A stretch of 64,000 nt of DNA from Desulfarculus baarsii DSM 2075 (GCF_000143965.1 NC_014365.1:833501-897500), one strand, 5' to 3'. Positions 40,364 to 49,983 are shown, counted from the stretch's first letter. The notes: generated by a model not told the origin, from the sequence alone. Translations and numbers: made by a program.

Positions 40364-43300
40364 TTACATGCCCCGGCGGTACATGCCGCCCACGTCGTAG
40401 AGGGCCTTGGTGATCTGGCCCAGCGAGCAGTGGCGCACGGTGTTGATCAGCTCGGCGAAGATGTTGCCGCCGTCCAGGGCCACCTGCTGCAAGTTGTGGA
40501 GGGCGGCCGGGGCCTGCTCGGCGTGGGCCCGATGGAACTGGGCCAAGCGCTGGAGCTGGCTTTGCTTTTCCTCCTCGGTGGCCCGGGCCAGTTCGACCAC
40601 GCACGGCTCTTGCTCCTGCTCGACCCCGGCGGGCAGGAAGGTGTTGACGCCGATAATCGGCAACTCGCCGGTGTGCTTTTGGATCTCGTAGTAGATCGAC
40701 TCGTCCTGGATCTTGGAGCGCTGGTAGCCCGTCTCCATGGCCCCCAGCACGCCGCCGCGGGCGGTCAGGCGGTCGAACTCGGCCAGGACGGCTTCCTCCA
40801 CCAGGTCGGTCAGCTCGTTGACGATAAAGGCCCCTTGCAGGGGGTTCTGATTCTTGGCCAGGCCCCACTCGCGGTTGATGATCAGCTGGATGGCCAGGGC
40901 CCGGCGCACCGACTCCTCGGTGGGCGTGGTGATGGCCTCGTCGTAGGCGTTGGTGTGCAGGCTGTTGCAGTTGTCGTAGATGGCGCAGAGCCCCTGGAGG
41001 GTGGTGCGGATGTCGTTGAACTGGATCTCCTGGCTGTGCAACGAGCGGCCCGAGGTCTGGATGTGATACTTGAGCATCTGGCTGCGCGGGCCGGCGCCGT
41101 AGCGCTCGCTCATGGCCACGGCCCAGATGCGCCGGGCCACCCGGCCGATGACGGTGTATTCCGGGTCCATGCCGTTGGAGAAGAAAAACGACAGGTTGGG
41201 CGCGAAATCGTCGATGTTCATGCCCCTGGCCAGATAATACTCCACGTAAGTGAAGCCATTGGCCAGGGTCAGGGCCAGTTGGGTGATGGGGTTGGCCCCG
41301 GCCTCGGCGATGTGATAGCCGCTGATGGAGACGCTGTAGAAGTTGCGCACGTCGTTTTTGATGAAAAATTCCTGGATGTCGCCCATCATGCGCAGGGCGA
41401 AATCGATGCTGAAGATGCAGGTGTTCTGGCCCTGGTCTTCCTTGAGGATATCGGCCTGGACGGTGCCTCGGGCGGTGCGGAGCACCCGCTCCATGATCTG
41501 GCGGCGCTCGTCGTCGCTGGGCTGGCGGCCTTGCTCTTGCTGGAATTTGGCCAGTTGCTGGTCGAGGGCGGTGTTGAAGAAAAAGGCCAGCATGATCGGC
41601 GCGGGGCCGTTGATGGTCATGCTGACGCTGGTGTTGGGGTCGCAGAGGTCAAAGCCGTCGTAGAGCACCTTCATGTCGTCGAGGGTGCAGATGCTAACAC
41701 CGCTGTTGCCGACCTTGCCGTAGATGTCGGGCCGCAGGTCGGGATCCCAGCCGTAGAGCGTCACCGAGTCGAAGGCCGTGGAGAGCCGGGCGGCCTTGGC
41801 GTCGCGGCTGAGCAGCTTGAAGCGACGGTTGGTGCGGAAGGGATCGCCCTCGCCGGCGAACATGCGGGTGGGGTCTTCGTCGGTGCGCTTGAAGGGAAAC
41901 ACGCCGGCCGTGAAGGGGAAGTTGCCGGGCAGGTTTTCGGCGCGCATCCAGGAATATATCTCGGCCGGATCCTCCCACTGGGGCAGGCAGACCTTGGGGA
42001 TGTCGAGCCCGCACAGCGAACGGGTGGTCAGCGGCACGCTGAACTGCTTGTCGCGCACTTTGTATTTGTATTTGCTGCCGGAGTAGGCCTTTTGCAACTG
42101 GGGCCACTGGGCCAAAAGCTGGTGGGTCCGCTCGCTGAGGCCTTCCTCGAGCTTGTGCACCTCGGCGCGCAGGGCGTCCAGGGCCGGCTTGCGCTCCTTG
42201 TCGCCCTGCCAGAGCTTGGCCAGATAGTCGTGGGTGTTTTTCATCTGCCAACTGCGGCGGACGAGCGCGGCCTGCTGGCGGGTTTTTTGGTGATAGCCAC
42301 GGATGGCCTCGGCGATCTCGGAGAGATAGCGCTCGCGATGGGCCGGCACGATGATGGTCTTGTCGGCGCTGCAATTGATGGCGGGCCGCTGGCGCGGCGA
42401 GGCGAACTCCACGCCGGTCTTTTGCCTGATCTTGTCCAGCAGGCCCAGGTACAAGGCCGTCACGCCGTCGTCGTTGAAGCGGGCGGCGATGGCCCCGTAG
42501 ACGGGCAGCGCCTCGGGGTCGACGTCCCACAGGCCGCGATTGCGCTGAAGCTGCTTGCGCACGTCGCGCAGGGCGTCCTCGGCCCCCCGGCGGTCGAACT
42601 TGTTGATGACGACGATGTCGGCGAAATCGAGCATGTCGATCTTTTCCAGCTGCGAGGCCGCGCCGAACTCGCTGGTCATGACATAGAGGCTGATGTCCAC
42701 GTGGTCGACCACCGCCGCGTCGCCCTGGCCGATGCCGGCGGTCTCGACCAGGATCAGGTCGAAGCCGGCCGCCCGGGTCACGGCGATGACGTCATCCAGG
42801 CCCTGGCTGATCTCCAGGCCGGAGCTGCGCGTGGCCAGCGAGCGCAGATAGACGCGTTCGGACTCCATGCTGTTGAGCCGGATGCGATCGCCCAGCAGCG
42901 CCCCGCCGCTCTTGCGCCGCGTGGGGTCGACGCTGATCACGGCCACGCGCTTTTGGGGGAAATCGTGCAAAAAGCGGATCAACAGCTCGTCGGTGAGGCT
43001 GCTCTTGCCCGCCCCGCCCGTGCCGGTGACGCCCACCACCGGGGCCGGCCGCTCGCCGATCAGCGGCTTCAACGCCGCCCGCCACTGGCTCATGTCTTGG
43101 CCGGCCAGGGCCGCCCGCTCCACCAGGGTGATGGCCCGGGCCACCAAGTCGGGACGATCGGCGCTCAGCTTGGCCAGATCGTTTGGCTTTTGCCCATTGC
43201 CCAGACTGTAGTCCACCGTCCGCACCAGGTGGTTGATCATCCCCTGCAGGCCCATGCGCCGGCCGTCCTCGGGCGAATAGATCTTGGTCACGCCATAGGC

Positions 43301-43645
43301 GTGCAACTCGGCGATCTCCTCGGGCACGATGACCCCGCCGCCGCCGCCAAAGACCTTGATGTGGCCGCAGTTGTTTTCCTTGAGCAGATCGACGATATAC
43401 TTGAAAAACTCCACGTGGCCGCCCTGATAGCAACTGGCGCAGATGGCGTGGACGTCCTCCTGCACGGCGGCGCGGACGACGTCGCTCACCGAGCGGTTGT
43501 GGCCCAGGTGGATCACCTCCACGCCCGTGCCCTGCAAGATGCGGCGGATGATGTTGATGGCCGCGTCGTGGCCGTCGAAAAGCGACGCCGCCGTCACGGC
43601 GCGCACCGGGTTTTTGGGCGTGTAGGGCTTGATCGGTTCGGTCAT
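40364..43645 (-). CDS. icmF: Fused isobutyryl-CoA mutase IcmF
   Basis: A 1093-residue B12-dependent acyl-CoA mutase with three parts in IcmF order. The B12-binding domain covers about residues 10-145 ([12 protein letters not shown] with the cobalt-ligating His, and [11 protein letters not shown]). A MeaB-like G-protein chaperone covers about 200-480 (Walker [12 protein letters not shown] near 205-214, [20 protein letters not shown]). The mutase barrel covers about 520-1090 ([31 protein letters not shown]). It interconverts isobutyryl- and n-butyryl-CoA or a related pair. It follows a TetR gene by 30 bases, and the divergent cbiZ/receptor module could supply its cofactor. Confidence 0.93.
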   Translation of the reverse strand: MTEPIKPYTPKNPVRAVTAASLFDGHDAAINIIRRILQGTGVEVIHLGHNRSVSDVVRAAVQEDVHAICASCYQGGHVEFFKYIVDLLKENNCGHIKVFGGGGGVIVPEEIAELHAYGVTKIYSPEDGRRMGLQGMINHLVRTVDYSLGNGQKPNDLAKLSADRPDLVARAITLVERAALAGQDMSQWRAALKPLIGERPAPVVGVTGTGGAGKSSLTDELLIRFLHDFPQKRVAVISVDPTRRKSGGALLGDRIRLNSMESERVYLRSLATRSSGLEISQGLDDVIAVTRAAGFDLILVETAGIGQGDAAVVDHVDISLYVMTSEFGAASQLEKIDMLDFADIVVINKFDRRGAEDALRDVRKQLQRNRGLWDVDPEALPVYGAIAARFNDDGVTALYLGLLDKIRQKTGVEFASPRQRPAINCSADKTIIVPAHRERYLSEIAEAIRGYHQKTRQQAALVRRSWQMKNTHDYLAKLWQGDKERKPALDALRAEVHKLEEGLSERTHQLLAQWPQLQKAYSGSKYKYKVRDKQFSVPLTTRSLCGLDIPKVCLPQWEDPAEIYSWMRAENLPGNFPFTAGVFPFKRTDEDPTRMFAGEGDPFRTNRRFKLLSRDAKAARLSTAFDSVTLYGWDPDLRPDIYGKVGNSGVSICTLDDMKVLYDGFDLCDPNTSVSMTINGPAPIMLAFFFNTALDQQLAKFQQEQGRQPSDDERRQIMERVLRTARGTVQADILKEDQGQNTCIFSIDFALRMMGDIQEFFIKNDVRNFYSVSISGYHIAEAGANPITQLALTLANGFTYVEYYLARGMNIDDFAPNLSFFFSNGMDPEYTVIGRVARRIWAVAMSERYGAGPRSQMLKYHIQTSGRSLHSQEIQFNDIRTTLQGLCAIYDNCNSLHTNAYDEAITTPTEESVRRALAIQLIINREWGLAKNQNPLQGAFIVNELTDLVEEAVLAEFDRLTARGGVLGAMETGYQRSKIQDESIYYEIQKHTGELPIIGVNTFLPAGVEQEQEPCVVELARATEEEKQSQLQRLAQFHRAHAEQAPAALHNLQQVALDGGNIFAELINTVRHCSLGQITKALYDVGGMYRRGM

Positions 43646-43675
43646 GGCTCCCCCCTTGGTTTGGGGATGTGATTG

Positions 43676-44314
43676 CTAAACAAGCTGGCCCATCAGCAGG
43701 GCCGACTGATCCTCGATATATTTGGCCAGGCCGATGCCGGCCAGGGCCCAGTGCCGAAAGGCCCACATGTGGCCCAGCACCATGATGTTGTGAGCCATCA
43801 GCTCGATCTCGCCGCGGTTGAGCGGCCGCAACGAATAGTCCTCGACGCCCCGGCGCAGCAGCCCGATGAACATGCCCGTGATGCGCAGCTCGTGCTCCAG
43901 GACGTAGCGCTTGGACTCGGCGGGCAGGCTCTTGGTCTCTTGATAGATGAAGGTGATGTGCCGGCCCATGCCGTCACAGGCGGCGATATAGGCCTGGATG
44001 GCCGATTCCAGGGCGCGGGCCCCGCTGCCGCCGTGGGCGATGTGCGCCTGGAGGCTTTGCTCCATCTCCTGGTGGATGGCCTGGCAGACCAGATAGAGCA
44101 CGTCTTCCTTGGTCTGGACGTATTCATAGAGCGAACCAATGGAAATTCCGGCGCTTTTTGCTATCTCGCGCGTGGTGGTCTTGTGAAAGCCCTTTTGCAG
44201 AAACAGGCTGACGGCCGCGTCGGCGATCTGCCGGCGGCGGCGCTGGACCAGCTCCTGGTCCTTGACCACGGTGGGGATTTGGCGAGCGCTTGCTTCCCGT
44301 TGGCTTGGCGTCAT
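43676..44314 (-). CDS. TetR family regulator, probable icmF regulator
   Basis: A 212-residue regulator with an N-terminal TetR helix-turn-helix (RRRQIADAAVSLFLQKGFHKTT, then REIAKSAGISIGSLYEYVQTKED, about residues 25-72) and an all-helical ligand domain. It is the first gene of an operon with icmF, and an imperfect palindrome lies upstream of its start. By analogy with regulators of acyl-CoA metabolism it probably senses an acyl-CoA, but nothing in the sequence identifies the ligand. Confidence 0.88.
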   Translation of the reverse strand: MTPSQREASARQIPTVVKDQELVQRRRRQIADAAVSLFLQKGFHKTTTREIAKSAGISIGSLYEYVQTKEDVLYLVCQAIHQEMEQSLQAHIAHGGSGARALESAIQAYIAACDGMGRHITFIYQETKSLPAESKRYVLEHELRITGMFIGLLRRGVEDYSLRPLNRGEIELMAHNIMVLGHMWAFRHWALAGIGLAKYIEDQSALLMGQLV

Positions 44315-44347
44315 GCTACTGTTTCCCGTCTGTTGGCGAGCTTGCGC

Positions 44348-44369
44348 TGACTGAGCGCTCGCTCGGTGA
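44348..44369 (-). promoter_or_regulatory. Imperfect palindrome, likely TetR operator
   Basis: TGACTGAGCG-CT-CGCTCGGTGA, two half-sites matching at 8 of 10 positions, 34 bases upstream of the TetR start. Size and place suit a TetR dimer site controlling tetR-icmF. Confidence 0.55.
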
Positions 44370-44434
44370 GTAGTCTACCCAAATTTTAGCCGGCCTGTCA
44401 AGGGTTTTGGGGCGGGCGGCGCTTTCGCGCCCCG

Positions 44435-44470
44435 GGCGGGCGCGGTGATTATATAATAGAAGCGCCCGCC
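44435..44470 (+). promoter_or_regulatory. TATAAT promoter element inside an inverted repeat
   Basis: A perfect TATAAT (44452-44457) lies in the loop of a 9-bp inverted repeat GGCGGGCGC/GCGCCCGCC (44435-44443, 44462-44470). It precedes the nucleotidyltransferase fragment at 44504. No good -35 is visible, so it may be an operator-gated promoter. Confidence 0.4.
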
Positions 44471-44503
44471 GTGTCGCGGCGCGCGTGAGTCGGGCGGGGA
44501 GAA

Positions 44504-44632
44504 ATGAGCAAAGACAATGGGTTTGAGGTCGTGCGGGTCATTGCCGCCGAGCGGCCGGAACTGGCGCGGCGTTTTGGCGCGAAAAGCATTGGCGTGTTCG
44601 GTTGGTGCGCCAGGGGCGGCAGTGCCAGGTGA
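44504..44632 (+). pseudogene. Truncated MNT-type nucleotidyltransferase fragment
   Basis: Forty-two codons from an ATG with a GGGGAG ribosome site: the product has ELARRFGAKSIGVFG, then W-C-ARGG, resembling the start of minimal nucleotidyltransferases (FGSxARG), in which the FGS Ser has become Trp. The frame stops at TGA 44630-44632 just where the composition switches from GC-rich to AT-rich, and no Dx(D/E) catalytic part follows. It looks like the stump of an antitoxin-type MNT gene cut off by an insertion or deletion. Such a short match leaves the family call tentative. Confidence 0.5.
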
Positions 44633-44843
44633 ATACTATCTCTGTACTATCTGTACAGAATATCTCAAACGGCTCAAGATTGACCACGGAATATTAACAA
44701 ATGTATGTTGGTTTTCTCTGTCAGTTTATGTGTAAGTAAATCAAAAACATTTTGTTTGTGCTGTGAACTGTGCGCATGTGACGCGCAAAGAATGGAAAAA
44801 TTATTTATTGATAACGTGAACGATAGTATATCGAGGTCAAAAT
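44633..44843. other. AT-rich left part of the island, no gene seen
   Basis: About 210 bases rich in A/T, unlike all surrounding DNA. It carries a short direct repeat TACTATCT (about 44635 and 44646) and the palindromic string CTGTACTATCTGTACAG. No credible gene was found. It probably holds the promoter of the orphan gene that follows, but I could not settle on one. Confidence 0.5.
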
Positions 44844-45518
44844 ATGGAGTGGATTAACGTCGCGAAGGAATCACTTGAGTTTGCTTTTGCGTCCATCAGT
44901 GTTGGCGCGCTAGTGTATGGTGCCTGGATTGGAGGAAAAGCCGTTAAAAAGTACCAAATGCAAAATGAGATCGATGCGAAGTATTCTCTAATTGCAGCGG
45001 ATAACGAAATTTTTGCTGTTGTTAGGTCTAAGCCGTTTTTAGAATCATTTTTTATGGTATGTGATGATAATATTTTGCCAAAAGATAAGGCTGACAGGCT
45101 ATTGTCAGCGCTCCTTCATGGTACATCTGGAAGCTATAAGCGTTGGGAAAACGTTCAAGATATAGTTGACTGGCCCTGGGAAGAAAACGATTTCTTTTCC
45201 GAAGGTAAAGACCGATTTAGATATGGAACTTATTTGGCGGAACGTATTATTATTTTGTTAACGTTAGCTCATGGGGCATGGCAAGATAGGCTTATCTCAA
45301 AAGAAGATTATCATGGATATACAAATTACATTGATACGATTGGCCATCATCCGTTATTTTTAGCGGCAATTCATTATTGGGCTCGGCACCGTTTTATTCG
45401 CCAATCTTTTGCTGCTGAGCTTAGAAATAGGTTGTTAATGTCGCAAGAAGCTAAAGAGATGATTCATGTGATCTATCCACAAATTGAATCTGATAAATGG
45501 CTTGATATGATTCGTTAA
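44844..45518 (+). CDS. Orphan AT-rich gene, membrane-anchored protein of unknown function
   Basis: A 224-residue protein not recognised. It has one N-terminal hydrophobic segment (about residues 11-30, FAFASISVGALVYGAWIGG), then a soluble, helix-prone part rich in aromatic and charged residues (KYSLIAADNEIFAVVRSKPFLESFF, DWPWEENDFF, HYWARHRFIRQ). Codon use is AT-rich (TTT, ATT, AAA, GAT), in sharp contrast to neighbours that use GC-ending codons, so it was probably acquired by transfer. GAGG lies 7-10 bases upstream of ATG 44844. Position beside a broken antitoxin-type gene recalls defence or exchange hotspots, but no defence motif was found. Confidence 0.75.
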   Translation: MEWINVAKESLEFAFASISVGALVYGAWIGGKAVKKYQMQNEIDAKYSLIAADNEIFAVVRSKPFLESFFMVCDDNILPKDKADRLLSALLHGTSGSYKRWENVQDIVDWPWEENDFFSEGKDRFRYGTYLAERIIILLTLAHGAWQDRLISKEDYHGYTNYIDTIGHHPLFLAAIHYWARHRFIRQSFAAELRNRLLMSQEAKEMIHVIYPQIESDKWLDMIR

Positions 45519-45638
45519 AGCTCGTCTATGTTCTTCGCTGTTGTGCACGTTCAATCGCTTTTGTATCATCGTTCCGCCTTGCCAACACGCCCCATCGCGG
45601 ATAGACTCGTGGCATCTATATCTAATGATGGAGCGGCC

Positions 45639-46751
45639 ATGCACCAGCACCCCCACGGCGCGCACCCCGGCGGCCACCCGGCCGGTTTGGCGAAAAACGA
45701 AGGCGGCGTCCCGCCGCTGCGGCTATTGGCCTGGGAGACCACCAGGCGCTGCAATCTGCGCTGCCTGCATTGTCGGGCCGGGGCCGAGGACGAATGCTAC
45801 CCCGATGAATTGACCACCGCCCAGGGCGAGGAGTTGCTGCGCGATCTGGCGACCATGGGCCGGCCGGTGGTGATCCTCACCGGCGGTGAACCGCTTTTGC
45901 GCCACGATATCTTTCACTTGGCGGCCTATGGCCACGGGCTGGGCCTGCGCATGGTCATGGGCACCAACGGCGTGTTGATCACCCCGGAGGTGGCCCGGCG
46001 GCTGGTGGAGGCGGGCATTCAACGCATCTCGGTTTCCATCGACGGGCCCGACGCCCAGAGCCACGACGTTTTTCGTGGCCAGCAGGGGGCCTTCGAGGGC
46101 TCCATGGCCGGCATCGCCGCGGCCAGGGCGGCCGGCCTGGAGTTTCAGGTAAACACCACCGTGACGCGGGGCAATCTGCCGTGGATGCAGGCGATCCAGG
46201 ACTTGGCCCAGCGGCTTGGCGCGGTGGCTCACCATATCTTTTTGTTGGTGCCCACCGGCCGCGGCCGGGCGCTCAGCGGCGAGATCATCAGCGCCGAGGA
46301 ATACGAAGACGTGCTAAACTGGTTTTACGACCAGCGCGGCAAGGCCTGCATGGAGCTGAAGGCCACCTGCGCGCCGCATTATTTCCGCGTGCTGCGCCAA
46401 CGGGCCAAGGCCGATGGCCTGGACCTGACCTTCCAGAGCCACGGGCTGGACGCGGTGAGCAAGGGCTGCCTGGGCGGCCAGGGCTTCGCCTTTGTCAGCC
46501 ATGTGGGCCAGGTGCAGGCCTGCGGCTATCTGGATTTGCCGGCTGGCGACGTGAAAAAGCAGCCATTTTCGCGCATTTGGCAAGAGTCCGAGCTTTTTGG
46601 CAAACTGCGTGACCCCAACCTGCTGGGCGGCAAATGCGGGCGTTGCGAGTATCGGCGGGTGTGCGGCGGCTGTCGTGCTCGGGCCTTCGAGGCCACGGGT
46701 GATGTGCTGGCCGAGGAGCCGTTGTGCGTGCACCAGCCGGCGCTCCGCTAG
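45639..46751 (+). CDS. ahbD: Radical SAM/SPASM heme synthase, AhbD-like
   Basis: A 370-residue radical SAM enzyme with the cluster motif CNLRCLHC (about residues 42-49) after RLLAWETTRR, the GGEP motif, and a C-terminal SPASM-type cysteine set ending KCGRCEYRRVCGGCRARAFE, then C near the end. The wording ELKATCAPHYFRVLRQRAK and SKGCLGGQGFAFVSHVGQVQ fits AhbD, which oxidises two propionates of iron-coproporphyrin III to vinyls in the siroheme-dependent heme route. NirJ and other SPASM maturases are alternatives. The ahbA-like gene at 57.9 kb supports the call. ATG 45639 follows GGAG. Confidence 0.78.
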   Translation: MHQHPHGAHPGGHPAGLAKNEGGVPPLRLLAWETTRRCNLRCLHCRAGAEDECYPDELTTAQGEELLRDLATMGRPVVILTGGEPLLRHDIFHLAAYGHGLGLRMVMGTNGVLITPEVARRLVEAGIQRISVSIDGPDAQSHDVFRGQQGAFEGSMAGIAAARAAGLEFQVNTTVTRGNLPWMQAIQDLAQRLGAVAHHIFLLVPTGRGRALSGEIISAEEYEDVLNWFYDQRGKACMELKATCAPHYFRVLRQRAKADGLDLTFQSHGLDAVSKGCLGGQGFAFVSHVGQVQACGYLDLPAGDVKKQPFSRIWQESELFGKLRDPNLLGGKCGRCEYRRVCGGCRARAFEATGDVLAEEPLCVHQPALR

Positions 46752-46823
46752 GCTGTCGTTGCATGATGTTCCATATGTTCCAGTTGCCTTGAAACGTCAC
46801 CATAGTGTAATATTTTGTTTTCG

Positions 46824-46851
46824 TTGGCGTAATGGCTTTACGCTCTATAAT
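46824..46851 (+). promoter_or_regulatory. Weak sigma-70-like promoter in the ahbD-hdr gap
   Basis: TTGGCG (46824-46829), 16-base spacer, perfect TATAAT (46846-46851). No gene begins close downstream; it could drive the redox operon or a leader RNA. Confidence 0.3.
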
Positions 46852-46954
46852 TTGCATATCGATGAAACAAAACCTTTGTCCCGGAGGCGTTGCTAGAAGA
46901 AGCCTTGGCGGGGTTTTGTATGTTATGGCGGGCAATTAGGCCCCGACCGTCCGC

Positions 46955-46970
46955 TGGCACCAAACTTGCC
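46955..46970 (+). promoter_or_regulatory. Sigma-54 promoter upstream of the cytochrome/HdrC fusion gene
   Basis: TGGCACC-AAAC-TTGCC: GG at 46956-46957 and GC at 46968-46969 with the required 10 bases between them, close to TGGCACG-N4-TTGCA. TGAAAC motifs lie upstream at 46790-46795 and 46863-46868. The predicted start (about 46981) leaves a 265-base leader. The gap 46752-47246 otherwise holds no gene I can support. Confidence 0.7.
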
Positions 46971-47246
46971 ATGAATCACGCATGCCGGCGCATGCCCCCG
47001 GGCTGGGCGCGGTTACCGCTAATGTGCCTATATATATTGGGTATTTGCGATGGCGGTGGTTGCCAAGTCGCGGTTTATGGGCTAAGAATATACGGCTACG
47101 ACTGCTGGATACATGATATTTTCTACCGAAATACTATGCAATGCTAACGGCCGCCGTGGAGGGTCGACCTTCCGTGGCGAGATCGGCGCGAGGCGTCGGC
47201 CAGCATGGGCCGGCGACAGAGGCCGCCAGTCATCCGGAGAGGAATA

Positions 47247-48920
47247 ATGCCCAATGATAATGTGACGATAGTTGGCCTGCATCTGGCATTGACTCTGTTC
47301 GGCCTGGGCATGCTTTTTCGCCTGGGCGCCTGGTTGTGGCGCAATGTGGGCGACGAGGCCAGGCAGGCCGGCGCGGGGGCGCGGGCCCTGGCGGCGGTCA
47401 GCGGCTTGCTGGGGACGATCTTCAGCGCCAAGGTCGTGACCCTGGTCAAGGCCCTGGTCCTGGACGTGCTGTTGCAGCAAAAAGTCTACAAGCAGGACAA
47501 GCTGCGTTGGGCGGCCCATATCTGTATTTACGTGGGCTTCATGCTGCTGCTGATCTTCCACGCTTTGCAGAGCGTGGTCAGCGTGGCGGTGTTCGACGAC
47601 TTCCAGTCGACGCTCAACCCCTACTTGTTCCTGCGCAACTTCTTTGGCCTGGTGGTGTTGGCTGGCGTGGGCGTGGCCATCTATCGCCGGGTGACGATCA
47701 AGCCGATCAAGGCCATCAGCGGCGGGGCCGACAAGATCGCCCTGACGCTGCTGGCGGTGATCATGTGCTCGGGCGTGGTGCTGGAAGGGGCCAAGATCAT
47801 CAGCCAGCGCGACTTCATGCGCATGAACGAAGACTACGGCAGCCTGGAGGGCGAGGAGCTCACCGCCCTCAAAGCCTATTGGGCCAAGAACTTTTCGGTG
47901 GCCTTCAGCGGCGAGGAACTCCCCTCCGACGAGGAGACCCTGGCCGCCGGCGCCGAGCTGCACGCCGACTCCTGCGCCTCGTGCCACTCCGAGCCCAACG
48001 CGGCCTTCATGAGCTACGCCGCGGCCCAGGTCATGAAGCCGGCCGCCGGGGCCCTCGATCGCCTCGATGCGCCCAGCCTGCTCTATTATCTGCACTATTT
48101 CGCTTGCCTGCTGGGCCTGATCTACCTGCCCTTCAGCAAGTTCTTGCACATCATCACCAGCCCCATCGCCATGGTGGTCAGCCAGGTGATGGACGAAAAG
48201 ACGGCCGCGCCGGCGGCGGTGGCCCTGCGCCGGGCCATCGACCTGGACGCCTGCACCCACTGCGGCACCTGCACGCTGCACTGCTCGGTGCTGGCATCGT
48301 TCCAGACCATGGGCAACGACGGCATTTTGCCCTCCGAGAAGCTGGCCGCCTTCCGCAGCCTGGTCGCCGGAGATCGCCTAACCGACGCCCAGCTTTTCGC
48401 CCTGCGCGACGCCAACGACATCTGCACCCGCTGCCACCGCTGCACCGACCTGTGCCCGGTTGGCATCAACCTCCAGGGCTTGTGGACGGCTCTGAGCCAG
48501 GAGCTGGAGCATCGCGGCGTGGTCTCGACCTTTGTCGTCGCCCGCCAGGCCGTCAGCGGCTTGGGCCGGCCGGGCAAGGGCCAGGCCGTCAAGCTGGCGC
48601 GGCCCGAAAAGAGCCTGGTCTTCCAGGCCGACAAGTTCCGCAAGTGCTTCGAATGCCAGACCTGCACCAACTCCTGCCCGGTGGTGGCCGCCCACGCCGA
48701 GCCGATCAAGAGCCTGGATCTGGTTCCGCACCAGATCATGCACGCGCTGGCCATGGGCATGGTCGATCTGGCCATGGGCGCGCGCATGAACTACGACTGC
48801 CTGACCTGCTATCGCTGCCAGGAACAGTGTCCCCAGGGCGTGCCGATCACCGACATTCTCTACGAACTGAAGAACATGGGCTACCAGCGGGTCAAGAGCG
48901 GCCTGGAGGACGTGGCCTGA
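47247..48920 (+). CDS. Membrane cytochrome b/c and HdrC-like iron-sulfur fusion protein
   Basis: A 557-residue protein that joins a NarI/HdrE-like membrane part to an HdrC-like part. Membrane helices carry candidate heme-b histidines (HICIYVGFMLLLIFHALQS; LHYFACLLGLIYLPFSKFLH). Between helices is a c-type heme site C243-AS-C246-H247, probably periplasmic. The C-terminal half has four CxxCxxCxxxC cluster motifs (CTHCGTCTLHC, CTRCHRCTDLC, CFECQTCTNSC, CLTCYRCQEQC). Likely role: electron transfer between the quinone pool or a periplasmic cytochrome and cytoplasmic Hdr-like proteins. AGAGGA precedes ATG 47247. The HdrB-like gene follows after 49 bases. Confidence 0.85.
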   Translation: MPNDNVTIVGLHLALTLFGLGMLFRLGAWLWRNVGDEARQAGAGARALAAVSGLLGTIFSAKVVTLVKALVLDVLLQQKVYKQDKLRWAAHICIYVGFMLLLIFHALQSVVSVAVFDDFQSTLNPYLFLRNFFGLVVLAGVGVAIYRRVTIKPIKAISGGADKIALTLLAVIMCSGVVLEGAKIISQRDFMRMNEDYGSLEGEELTALKAYWAKNFSVAFSGEELPSDEETLAAGAELHADSCASCHSEPNAAFMSYAAAQVMKPAAGALDRLDAPSLLYYLHYFACLLGLIYLPFSKFLHIITSPIAMVVSQVMDEKTAAPAAVALRRAIDLDACTHCGTCTLHCSVLASFQTMGNDGILPSEKLAAFRSLVAGDRLTDAQLFALRDANDICTRCHRCTDLCPVGINLQGLWTALSQELEHRGVVSTFVVARQAVSGLGRPGKGQAVKLARPEKSLVFQADKFRKCFECQTCTNSCPVVAAHAEPIKSLDLVPHQIMHALAMGMVDLAMGARMNYDCLTCYRCQEQCPQGVPITDILYELKNMGYQRVKSGLEDVA

Positions 48921-48969
48921 GCGACCGGCGCACGTGGATTCGATCCACAGCTGGCAAGGAGCATTAAAG

Positions 48970-49836
48970 ATGCAATTCGCCTGGTTCCGTGGCTGTAAGA
49001 TACCCTTTTACATGAGCCACTACGAAACCGCCTCGCGGGCGGTGTTGGACAAGATGGGCGTGGGGCTTGTCGATATGGAGTTCGGCTGCTGCGGCTACCC
49101 CGTGCGCAACCAGGACGCCGTGGCCCATCTGGTCTCGGCGGCGCGCAACCTGGCCATGGCCGAACAGGCCGGCCTGGATCTGCTCACGCCCTGCAAGTGC
49201 TGTTTCGGCAGCTTCAAGCACGCCATCCACGCCCTGGCCGAGGATCAGGGCCTGTTGGCCAAGGTCAACGGGGTGCTGGCCGGCGAGGGCCTGCGCTATC
49301 AGGGCAAGGCCAACGTGCGTCACATTTTGCAGGTGTTGCACGACGAGGTGGGCCTCAAGGCCCTCAAGGACAAGATCACGCGCCGTTTTGGCGGGCTCAA
49401 GGTGGCGGTGCATTATGGCTGCCACGCCCTGCGGCCCAGCGCCGTGACCCAGTTCGACGACCCCTTCGGTCCCAAGCTTTTCGACGAGTTGGTCGAGCTG
49501 ACCGGGGCCAAGAGCGTGGCCTGGGGCCGCAAGCTCGATTGCTGCGGCGCGCCGCTGTGGGAAAAGAACGATGATTTGAGCCGCAAGATCGCCAAGATGA
49601 AGATCGACAGCGGCCACCAGGCCGGCGCGGCGATCATCTGCTCGGCCTGCACCTACTGCCAGATCCAGTTCGACACGATCCAGGCCCAGATGCTACAAGA
49701 CGACAAGGAGCTCGACGCCTTGCCCTCGCTGCTCTATCCGCAGTTGCTGGGCCTGGCCCTGGGCCTGCCCGAGGACAAACTGGGCCTGCAGGCCAACGCC
49801 GTGGCTGGGGCCTGGGTGGCCAACCACATGGAATAA
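48970..49836 (+). CDS. HdrB-like CCG-domain protein
   Basis: A 288-residue protein with two cysteine-rich CCG domains: FRGCKIPF with FGCCGYPVRN and CKCC (about residues 6-78), then HYGCHALRP with LDCCGAPLW and CSACTYC (about 155-232). These bind the non-cubane [4Fe-4S] clusters used for disulfide reduction in HdrB of methanogens. In bacteria without coenzymes M and B the true substrate of such proteins is usually unknown. Together with the upstream HdrC-like fusion it would form an HdrBC pair. AAGGAG lies 8 bases before ATG 48970. Confidence 0.88.
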   Translation: MQFAWFRGCKIPFYMSHYETASRAVLDKMGVGLVDMEFGCCGYPVRNQDAVAHLVSAARNLAMAEQAGLDLLTPCKCCFGSFKHAIHALAEDQGLLAKVNGVLAGEGLRYQGKANVRHILQVLHDEVGLKALKDKITRRFGGLKVAVHYGCHALRPSAVTQFDDPFGPKLFDELVELTGAKSVAWGRKLDCCGAPLWEKNDDLSRKIAKMKIDSGHQAGAAIICSACTYCQIQFDTIQAQMLQDDKELDALPSLLYPQLLGLALGLPEDKLGLQANAVAGAWVANHME

Positions 49837-49983
49837 CGCGCGCTTTCGCGCCCGCTGGCGAAGGTTGCCGGCGGGCGCGAGACCGCGGCCGAGTCGGTGG
49901 TGGCCGTGCGGGCCGAGGCGGGTTGACCGGCCTTGGGGCTCGGCGGCCCGCGCGGCGCGCCGGGTCACGCCGCTGGTGCAGCC

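Noticed and set aside
46890-47147. An 85-codon open frame between ahbD and the cytochrome fusion
   Set aside because: No ribosome site, no recognisable sequence and odd codon use; it overlaps the predicted sigma-54 promoter.
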